Assembly (NCBI GenBank): GCA_022601215.1
Contig: JAHZIZ010000106.1
Span: forward strand, 1-5,627
Length of the DNA stretch: 5,627 nucleotides
Reading direction: 5' to 3'
From: Bacteroidota bacterium
GTDB taxonomy: Bacteria > Bacteroidota > Bacteroidia > Flavobacteriales > Flavobacteriaceae
In this document: positions 1-5,627 of the stretch, piece by piece
Numbering within the stretch: the stretch's first letter is position 1
How the letters are laid out: every line of letters starts with the position of its first letter
Program-made: the position numbers and the translations under genes
The notes under the pieces: model-generated
Databases searched by the model: none
Seen by the model: only the letters and a program-made list of their open reading frames with translations
Told to the model about the DNA's origin: nothing

Positions 1-578
1 ATAGCTTTGTCATAATACGTATAGGACTTTTTAAACTCTTTAAGTAGCTTGTATAATTCTCCCATACTAAGATACACTCTTCCTAACTGTAGGCTGTCTC
101 TTTTGTTGAAAACAGGATGCATTCTAATAATTTTTTCAGCCTCAATAACATGGGATATGGCCCTCACATAATCTTGTTCATAGGTGTACACATCACTCAA
201 TATCAGTTGGGATTCAATAGCAATACTATCGTGTATAGCAGGAGTTTCTAAGACTTCTGATAACAGTTGTTTTGCCATAGGTGTATTTACCTGCCAATAT
301 GATGATAAAGCCATACTAGTCTTTGCATATCCTATGAGATCTTGATTCTTTAACTCATTGGCTAATCTTAAGGCTCGATCTGAGTATTTATTGGCGCTAT
401 CATATTCTTTTTGAGAAGCATAATTGATCGTCCATTTCGTATAGTTTTTCAGCTCCCGTAGTTTAGAGTCATCCAATGGTGTGGCATTTGAAGAATGCTG
501 CCCAGAGCTAGTTATGGTGTACATAATACAGAATACCATAACGGCCAATTTACTAGGAAAAGGAGGGAAAATACTCAT
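1..578 (-). CDS. Exported TPR-like helical-repeat protein, N-terminal part (3' end beyond the window)
   Basis: An open frame runs on the minus strand from ATG at 578 to the left edge, giving 192 complete codons and no stop. An in-frame TAA lies two codons upstream of this ATG, so it is the first possible ATG. Residues 9-27 (from K10, with hydrophobic LAVMVFCIMY) form a signal peptide or membrane anchor ending near SSGQ. The rest is alpha-helical, with repeating patterns of aromatic, Ala and Leu positions typical of TPRs: about 47-75 (TKWTINYASQKEYDSANKYS), 80-112, 123-153 and 165-192 (LGRVYLSMGELYKLLK followed by SYTYYDKA). In Flavobacteriia, exported TPR stretches like this commonly form the sensory half of histidine kinases or of membrane-anchored transcription regulators. 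The output domain is outside the window, so the function is open. It starts 116 nt after the kinase gene, same strand, so it could be in the same transcript. Confidence 0.8.
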   Translation of the reverse strand, partial: MSIFPPFPSKLAVMVFCIMYTITSSGQHSSNATPLDDSKLRELKNYTKWTINYASQKEYDSANKYSDRALRLANELKNQDLIGYAKTSMALSSYWQVNTPMAKQLLSEVLETPAIHDSIAIESQLILSDVYTYEQDYVRAISHVIEAEKIIRMHPVFNKRDSLQLGRVYLSMGELYKLLKEFKKSYTYYDKA

Positions 579-599
579 GGGTTACGAAAAGATAGGTTT

Positions 600-630
600 G
601 AAATATAAAAATAAGGCAGAATTGCTTCTG
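600..630 (-). terminator. Weak candidate intrinsic terminator after the kinase gene
   Basis: Read on the minus strand, CAGAA-GCAA-TTCTG (630 to 617) forms a perfect 5-bp stem with a GNRA-type GCAA tetraloop. It is followed by CC and then TTATTTTTATATTT (614 to 601). The position, 65-95 nt past the kinase stop and before the next start at 578, fits a terminator or attenuator. The stem is short and A/T-rich and the T-run is interrupted, so termination would at best be partial. It may be a chance hairpin. Confidence 0.22.
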
Positions 631-694
631 AAGAAGAATCAAACTTCTAAATTTCTTGTTATTTAATCCTGATTTATAAATTAAGAGAGTTGGT

Positions 695-2488
695 CTACCT
701 CAATTCATGAATTGGCAGTGTGAAGTAAAAAGTACTGCCATTTCCTTCCTCCGAAGACACCCTAATAGTTCCACCATGGGACTCTACAATTTTCTTTACA
801 TGAGCAAGACCAATACCTGTTCCTTCATAGGTCTCAGCATTATGAAGTCTTTGAAAGATTGCAAAAATACGATCTTGGTATTTTGCTGAAATCCCAATAC
901 CATTATCTGAAACAGAGATTTCCCAAAATTTTTGATCTTCCGTTCTTGAGGCGGAGACCATTACTACTGGAGTTGTATTGGGATGTGAAAACTTTATAGC
1001 ATTGCTTATCAAATTCTGAAAAACCACACCTAATTCCACTCGGGAACCCATTACAGTTGGCAAGTCTTCTACAATAATTTCTGCATTTCTTTTTGAAATC
1101 GCCCCGCTTAAATCCTTTTGAATATCCACTAAAAGGGCATCAATATCAACTAAAGCGACATCTGGTAAAACACCTAGTTTCGAATGCTTTAATAAGGCAT
1201 TGATAAGGTTACGCATACGCGTGCTAGAGCTATCTAAATAGTCCAAACTCTGTAAGCCCACATCATCAAATACTTCCCCATAGTCTTCTTTCAACATCCC
1301 AATCAAACTACTAATGGTATTTAATGGTTCTTGTAAATCATGGCTTGCTATATAAGCAAACTGCTCTAACTCAATATTCTTATGCTTCAATTCAATCGTC
1401 TGTGCTTCAACTTCTTGATTTTTTAAAGTAAGTGCCTCGCTTAACTTCTTATTAGCCAAATAACTGCGATAGATAAGTATCCCAGCTAATAAAAACAAGC
1501 CCGCTATAATGGCAAGTAGTGTATTTGTTTTTCGCTGTAAGCGAATCACGGCATCCTTTTCTATCAATATACTTTGTTTTTCTGCAATTTCTTTGTCCTG
1601 TTGTTCTAAGGTGTGTCTTTGTGAACTTATATAATTTGCCGTACTATCAATAATCTGTTGTTGCCCATTAAGAACTTCCAACTGTGCCATAATAGTTCGC
1701 TCTAGTTCCCTCTCAGTAAGGACTTTCTCTTCGTATTTCTGAAGTTGTATACTATTGGTATTTACTAATTGCAAAATAGAATCTCTTTTGGCGGCCAAAG
1801 CTTCACTGGTCATTCGTATCTCTTTCTCCTTTTTCCGAATATCTTGATCTTGCAATTCTATGGTTTCATTCTTCTCTAAAATGACCTCCGACTGCAAATT
1901 AACCTGTTCCTTTTTTTTGTCCAAAGCTTCTTGAGAAGTTGCAAAAAGAGCCTTCCATTTTTCAGAAGAATTCACTGCGTATTCCTGAAGACTAGACTGA
2001 TACGTAAAATTTTGAGCGATTAATAAGGATTCGTTAATCTCGTATTCAAAAGAATCACCAACATTGACCATATTCACCATGGAGGTGTTGTAATTATAGT
2101 CTTCAGAAATAAGTAACATATTCCTACCTGAAATACGCTGTAATATGTAATTGATATCAAAATTAAAACTGTCGTTAACATACAATACCTGTACATCATC
2201 AATATCCATAACCTTATCAAATCGTTTCACAGCTACAGGTTTGCCATCAATTTTTCTTTTTTGAGACATCACACGCAAGTCAAGAACCGTTCTATCTTTT
2301 CCTAAAACTCCTATGGTTACCGTATCAAAACTGTCATTATTATTCCAGGATACTTGCTCTGCTATATTGTATATGAAAATGGCACGTTGTAATCGCTTTA
2401 CTTGTTCGTTGTCAGTATTTTGACCATACAAGGTAAAGCCGCTAACAAAGCAGCAAAAGATTACGATAATAAAACGCAATTGATGCAT
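695..2488 (-). CDS. Membrane sensor histidine kinase with periplasmic YfiR-like (DUF4154) domain and long coiled coil
   Basis: This complete 597-residue protein starts at ATG 2488 and stops at TAG 697-695. In order it has: a signal peptide (1-23, ending LYGQ); a YfiR-like/DUF4154 domain (about 30-165; AIFIYNIAEQVSW, then VTIGVLGKD, KPVAVKRF, VQVLYVND, NMLLISED, FEYEINESLL); a coiled coil rich in Glu, Gln and Lys (about 184-318, no proline); one transmembrane helix (about 323-341); a short cytoplasmic coiled coil (345-372); HisKA with the phospho-acceptor His383 in ASHDLQEPL; and HATPase_c (about 484-592) with N-box N492/N496, G1 box DNGIGI (D528), F-box IFAIFQRLH and G2 box GTGIGL (556-561). 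All catalytic motifs are intact, so it should autophosphorylate. The HDLQEPL H-box is of the type seen in phytochrome-like kinases that use separate single-domain receivers, and no receiver is fused here. It follows the TonB receptor gene by 31 nt on the same strand. The ligand is unknown. The role of receptor-linked sensor is inferred from domains and context. Confidence 0.93.
   Translation of the reverse strand: MHQLRFIIVIFCCFVSGFTLYGQNTDNEQVKRLQRAIFIYNIAEQVSWNNNDSFDTVTIGVLGKDRTVLDLRVMSQKRKIDGKPVAVKRFDKVMDIDDVQVLYVNDSFNFDINYILQRISGRNMLLISEDYNYNTSMVNMVNVGDSFEYEINESLLIAQNFTYQSSLQEYAVNSSEKWKALFATSQEALDKKKEQVNLQSEVILEKNETIELQDQDIRKKEKEIRMTSEALAAKRDSILQLVNTNSIQLQKYEEKVLTERELERTIMAQLEVLNGQQQIIDSTANYISSQRHTLEQQDKEIAEKQSILIEKDAVIRLQRKTNTLLAIIAGLFLLAGILIYRSYLANKKLSEALTLKNQEVEAQTIELKHKNIELEQFAYIASHDLQEPLNTISSLIGMLKEDYGEVFDDVGLQSLDYLDSSSTRMRNLINALLKHSKLGVLPDVALVDIDALLVDIQKDLSGAISKRNAEIIVEDLPTVMGSRVELGVVFQNLISNAIKFSHPNTTPVVMVSASRTEDQKFWEISVSDNGIGISAKYQDRIFAIFQRLHNAETYEGTGIGLAHVKKIVESHGGTIRVSSEEGNGSTFYFTLPIHELR
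1910..1918 (-). other. A8 run forming an in-frame A AAA AAG slippery heptamer inside the kinase gene
   Basis: Codons 191-193 of the kinase read AAA AAA AAG after GAC, an unbroken run of eight A. The last seven bases are A AAA AAG in the phase required for -1 slippage (the heptamer known from E. coli dnaX). In the -1 frame the next codons are GGA ACA GGT TAA, with the stop at 1901-1899. The short product would be about 196 residues: signal peptide plus the whole YfiR-like domain. No clear upstream Shine-Dalgarno stimulator or strong downstream hairpin was found, so use of the site is unproven. The run could simply encode lysines at the start of a charged coiled coil. Confidence 0.25.
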
Positions 2489-2519
2489 GAGTAAAAGGTA
2501 AGGTTTTAGATTGAATATA

Positions 2520-5252
2520 TTATAAACGTAGTAACATCCTTGCTACAAAATTAGCTCCACTCACACCAAACTGTTGAACTCTCCTACTATAAGTGAAATT
2601 CCCTTGACTGGTATTAGACGAATGTTTGTGCTTATCTGGGAATACGTTAAAAATATTATTTCCGTGCACCGAAAAGGTTACGTTGTCATTTATTTTATAG
2701 GTAACGCCAAGATCGGTTAAAAGTTTAGGAGTAAAAGTTTGATCTCGTGTCTCAATGCCATTACTAAACTCATTAAACACCCAATTATCAGAGTTTCCAT
2801 CATCAGGATGTAAGTAAGTAACTTCTCCAAAATAGGTGTTTCCTACGGTAACCTTATAATTTTTAAACTCGTATGAAAATAATGAAGTTACTTTAAAATC
2901 TGGTTGGGCAGATTCTACCCTTCCTATATCTTCCCTCCCAAACAACACTTCTTCTTGTCCTCTAAGAGATTCTGGTACTTTGATTGGGCCTACAACTTTA
3001 GTGTCGGTAATATTGGCAGCAATGGAAGCATTAAACTCTCCTTCTCCAATGGTTTCCTTAAAAAATAAACTAAAATCCATTCCAGAAGTCCTAGAATCGA
3101 TAGCATTTGTAAAAAACTGAGCCGCACTTACATTAAAAGGAGACAAAATATCTTCATAGCCATCGGCAAAACGTCCAGAAAGAACAATTCGATCATCAAT
3201 ATCAATTAAGTATCCATCCACGCTAAAAGTAAATTGATCACTAAATTTCCCATTAAATCCGACACTAAAATGTTCCGAAATTTCAGCTCGGAGGTTGTCT
3301 ATTTTAAACGCTTCTCTAGCAACTGCACTTTCATTATTAAAGGTTCCAACCTGTACGATTTCTCCATCGATAAACTGCGTACTTATATTCTGAAAAAAGA
3401 CTTGATGTAAAGAAGGTGCTCTGAAGCCTTTTGAATAAGATCCTCTAATACTTATATCATCATTAATTCGGAAACGGGATGAAAATTTATAAACTCCCTG
3501 GCTTCCGAAGTCATTAGACGATTCATATCTTCCACCGAGCTTTAAAAGCCAATTCTCCGTGATGTTAGCATCTAGATCCATATATCCCGCAGAATTCGTT
3601 CGAAATCTATTTAATTCATTTTCCGGTTGAATTCCGGGAAAAACTTGTGCCCCAGGGATTCTAGGTAACTCCTCCCCACTTGAATCAATATAAGTGCCCC
3701 CTCCATTGACATAAGAGGCTTCTTCCCCAGCGATGATTTGATAATTCTCAACACGTAGTTCAGCTCCAAAAGCGAGATTAACCCCTTCCAAATAATCAAA
3801 ATCTCTTGAAATATCAAGATTGGTGGTGTTTAAGTGATAGACAAACCCACCCGAATAGAAGGTCCTCGGTGATGCTATACCTAATGAGGCATTGTTAGAG
3901 TTATTAATAGTATAGTCTATTCGGTTACTCCCTATCGAATGACTGAAATCGATATTAAACTGATTTTTAATTCCTTTTATTCCTAATACTACGGCATCAT
4001 CCTGAATATCTGTTAAAATTTCAGGGGAAAACCCATTTGGAAACAATTCTCTTACCACTCTATCCTCGTCCTTTGGAAAACGATAAAACCCCTTCCCTTT
4101 TCCTTCTCTATAATTTCTGCCTCCATGCAAGTATAATGACGCGAAGGGAGACATCTTAAATTCTCCATTGAAATACAATGCCAGGTTTTGAGTTTCGGCA
4201 TTACCAATCTCCATAACACGTCGATCATCATATCCAATTTGCTCAAAAAAGTTGTTTTCAGCAATCAATTGCGCATCTTCAACAGGATCGTCTACATATA
4301 CTGAACCGGTATAGTCACCAGCCCTATTGGTCGAGTTTCTATTTCGATACTCGGCCGTCACATTTAAAAAACCACTATCTCCTAATTTCAATCCAAAATT
4401 TCCAGAGGAATAATTTTCAAATCCATCTCCTTCACTATTAATCAATACTCGATTGTCGATATCAATAACTTCTGTTTGTTTCTTTAGAATAATGTTAATC
4501 ACTCCGGCAATGGCATCAGAACCATATTGCGAAGTCGCTCCTTCCCTTAAAATTTCAATACGCTCGATGGTTGCTATAGGAATCGCATTAAAATCGGTCC
4601 CCACACTTCCTCTACCTACCGTTCCATTTACATTAAGTAAAGAACTACTATGACGTCGCTTTCCATTGATTAGCACCAAAACTTGATCAGGCCCTAAACC
4701 TCTAAGCGTTGCTGGATCAATATGATCTGTACCATCCGATATTGTCTGGTTGGTCGAATGAAAGGAAGGTGCCAAATAATGTAAAACATCGGTGAGTTCC
4801 ATTCTAGATGAGTTAGAAATAGCCTGTGGAGAAATAATATCCACGGGCGCAGACACGTTGAGTCCGGAACTAGGATTTCCACGACTTCCTAAGGTAATGG
4901 GTTGATCAATAGAAAAACCAGTTTCTAATAAAAAGGAAACAATCCCCTCTTCTCCCACCTTAACGGTTACTTCTTTCGACTGGTTTATGTACATCACAAA
5001 ACTAGTGTTGACAACATAGGTTCCCTCATCTACAGAAAAACTAAAATCACCTTTAGCATCAGTGGTGGTGCTAGTATTTGTTCCTTCGATACTCACCGTT
5101 GCTCCCGGGAGACTTCCAAACTGGTCAGAGACATTTCCTGTAATGGTCGCTCTGTCTTGAGCATAAGACACTTCAACACTAAAAATAAGGCAAAGGAACG
5201 TTAGTATTCGTATTATTCTGAATGCGTTATAAGGAGTATAAAATGTAAACAT
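2520..5252 (-). CDS. TonB-dependent outer-membrane receptor (CarboxypepD_reg-like + plug + beta-barrel)
   Basis: The protein is 910 residues from ATG 5252, with stop TAA 2522-2520. A TTG four codons upstream (5264) also keeps the frame open, but ATG is preferred and gives a compact signal peptide (1-31; hydrophobic IIRILTFLCLIFSV, cleavage after SYA before Q32). Domains: carboxypeptidase-regulatory-like (about 34-110; ITGNVSDQFGSLPGATVSIEG); plug (about 133-258; LRGLGPDQVLVLINGKRRHS at 183-202 and REGATSQYGSDAIAGVINI at 236-254); and a beta-barrel to the C-terminus with SYSKGFRAPSLHQ (605-617) and GNNIFNVFPDK (864-874). Such receptors import a bound ligand across the outer membrane using TonB/ExbBD energy. 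The length is normal. There is no FecA-type STN signalling domain, no SusD partner, and no sigma or anti-sigma gene nearby, so a polysaccharide-utilisation or FecIR role is not supported. The substrate cannot be told from the sequence. It sits 18 nt after the response-regulator stop and 31 nt before the kinase start, implying co-transcription with a two-component pair. Confidence 0.93.
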   Translation of the reverse strand: MFTFYTPYNAFRIIRILTFLCLIFSVEVSYAQDRATITGNVSDQFGSLPGATVSIEGTNTSTTTDAKGDFSFSVDEGTYVVNTSFVMYINQSKEVTVKVGEEGIVSFLLETGFSIDQPITLGSRGNPSSGLNVSAPVDIISPQAISNSSRMELTDVLHYLAPSFHSTNQTISDGTDHIDPATLRGLGPDQVLVLINGKRRHSSSLLNVNGTVGRGSVGTDFNAIPIATIERIEILREGATSQYGSDAIAGVINIILKKQTEVIDIDNRVLINSEGDGFENYSSGNFGLKLGDSGFLNVTAEYRNRNSTNRAGDYTGSVYVDDPVEDAQLIAENNFFEQIGYDDRRVMEIGNAETQNLALYFNGEFKMSPFASLYLHGGRNYREGKGKGFYRFPKDEDRVVRELFPNGFSPEILTDIQDDAVVLGIKGIKNQFNIDFSHSIGSNRIDYTINNSNNASLGIASPRTFYSGGFVYHLNTTNLDISRDFDYLEGVNLAFGAELRVENYQIIAGEEASYVNGGGTYIDSSGEELPRIPGAQVFPGIQPENELNRFRTNSAGYMDLDANITENWLLKLGGRYESSNDFGSQGVYKFSSRFRINDDISIRGSYSKGFRAPSLHQVFFQNISTQFIDGEIVQVGTFNNESAVAREAFKIDNLRAEISEHFSVGFNGKFSDQFTFSVDGYLIDIDDRIVLSGRFADGYEDILSPFNVSAAQFFTNAIDSRTSGMDFSLFFKETIGEGEFNASIAANITDTKVVGPIKVPESLRGQEEVLFGREDIGRVESAQPDFKVTSLFSYEFKNYKVTVGNTYFGEVTYLHPDDGNSDNWVFNEFSNGIETRDQTFTPKLLTDLGVTYKINDNVTFSVHGNNIFNVFPDKHKHSSNTSQGNFTYSRRVQQFGVSGANFVARMLLRL

Positions 5253-5270
5253 GGTAGGTAACAATGCACT

Positions 5271-5627
5271 TTACATAGGGTGCACCTTGGGATTAAAATG
5301 AGTAGAATAAATTGTATCTAATAATGGTAAAGAAAGGGGTTTGCTTATAAAATCCTCTACATTATATTGCAACATAGATTTTTTCACTTCGTCTGGGTCT
5401 GACGAGGTAGAAAGCAATATAATCTTTATGCCTGCTGTGATAGAATTATCTAATGCATTAAACGCATCTAGAAATTCCCATCCATTCATACCGGGCATGT
5501 TAATATCCAAAAAAATGAGATTGGGCTTGGGACAATTGTCAACCGCAGCTGATTGTAGGTACTCAAGTGCTCCCAGACCGCTCTTTACCGCAGATACGTT
5601 CCCAAAAGATTTGTGACGTTCCAGCAT
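5271..5627 (-). CDS. Single-domain (CheY-like) response regulator, 5'-partial at the window edge
   Basis: The visible 118 residues cover most of a receiver domain. The phospho-acceptor is Asp41 of the visible part, in LIFLDINMPGMNGWEF. The switch Ser/Thr is in IILLSTSSDPDE (S73/T74), and the conserved lysine is K97 in FISKPLS. The protein ends 21 residues after that lysine (TAA 5273-5271), so there is no DNA-binding or enzymatic output domain. The Met at the very edge is not the natural start: receivers normally carry beta-1 and an acidic Asp-Asp pair before this point, and the phospho-Asp normally lies near residue 55-65, so about 20-25 residues lie beyond the edge. The family is the small stand-alone receiver type common in Bacteroidota. 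Being first of the visible genes and close to the receptor and kinase, it is the obvious candidate phosphorylation target of the kinase. It could pass phosphate on to another protein or act by protein-protein contact. Confidence 0.9.
   Translation of the reverse strand: MLERHKSFGNVSAVKSGLGALEYLQSAAVDNCPKPNLIFLDINMPGMNGWEFLDAFNALDNSITAGIKIILLSTSSDPDEVKKSMLQYNVEDFISKPLSLPLLDTIYSTHFNPKVHPM

Noticed and set aside
481..666. Plus-strand ORF of 61 codons over the kinase/TPR gap
   Set aside because: It overlaps the 5' end of the minus-strand TPR-like gene, has no recognisable domain, and its Lys-rich tail simply reflects AT-rich intergenic sequence.
672..681. Ten-base palindrome ATTTATAAAT just after the kinase stop
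   Set aside because: Short AT-only palindromes are expected by chance in such AT-rich spacer DNA, and there is no second copy or operator-like context.
579..694. Promoter for the TPR-like gene with the Bacteroidota pattern (TTTG, then TAnnTTTG)
   Set aside because: TATATTTC near 600 is one mismatch from the -7 element, but no TTTG lies at the required 19-21 nt upstream; the TTTG present is too far away.
4052..4264. Short minus-strand ORF (also those at 3611-3817 and 4694-4882) within the TonB receptor gene
   Set aside because: These are alternate-frame readings inside a continuous, well-conserved receptor; they have no domain or signal of their own.
2520..5252. SusC-type receptor of a polysaccharide-utilisation locus
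   Set aside because: No SusD gene or carbohydrate enzyme is adjacent, the plug motifs match the iron-complex/TonB receptor style, and both neighbours are signalling genes.
5253..5264. TTG at 5264 as the start of the TonB receptor
   Set aside because: An ATG four codons downstream gives a standard signal peptide and needs no rare start codon; neither has a clear Shine-Dalgarno, which is normal for Bacteroidota.
5341..5616. Plus-strand ORF of 91 codons antisense to the response regulator
   Set aside because: It is fully explained as the shadow of a clear receiver-domain gene with intact Asp and Lys motifs on the other strand.

Overview
The window looks like a piece of a Bacteroidota genome, most likely a marine Flavobacteriia member. 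The DNA is AT-rich, and the gene starts have no recognisable Shine-Dalgarno sequence. Exported proteins have signal peptides ending in -AQ or -GQ, the TonB-dependent receptor has an N-terminal carboxypeptidase-regulatory-like domain, and the response regulator is a stand-alone receiver of the kind common in this phylum. Genus cannot be decided from the sequence.

All four genes lie on the minus strand, so transcription runs from right to left. From upstream to downstream: (1) a single-domain CheY-like response regulator (5627 to 5271) whose first ~20-25 residues lie beyond the right edge; (2) a complete TonB-dependent outer-membrane receptor (ATG at 5252, end 2520); (3) a complete hybrid-architecture sensor histidine kinase (2488 to 695) with a periplasmic YfiR-like (DUF4154) domain, a long coiled coil, one transmembrane helix and a HisKA/HATPase core; (4) the first 192 codons of an exported TPR-like protein (578 to beyond the left edge). 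The gaps are 18, 31 and 116 nt. The first three genes are therefore very probably one operon. The fourth may be read through or separately controlled; a weak hairpin followed by a T-rich stretch lies in the 116-nt gap. The operon promoter is not in the window.

The likely logic, which is inference, is a trans-envelope signalling unit. An outer-membrane TonB receptor is co-expressed with a kinase whose periplasmic domain belongs to the YfiR family and with a single-domain receiver that could be the kinase's phosphorylation target. The proline-free coiled coil of about 135 residues between the YfiR-like domain and the inner membrane is long enough, if continuous, to place the sensor near the outer membrane where the receptor sits. 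An A8 run inside the kinase gene forms an in-frame A AAA AAG slippery heptamer exactly after the YfiR-like domain. A -1 slip there would end translation three codons later and yield a free periplasmic sensor; this is speculative. No RNA genes, CRISPR arrays, insertion sequences or significant repeats were seen, and no stretch longer than 300 bases lacks a gene.
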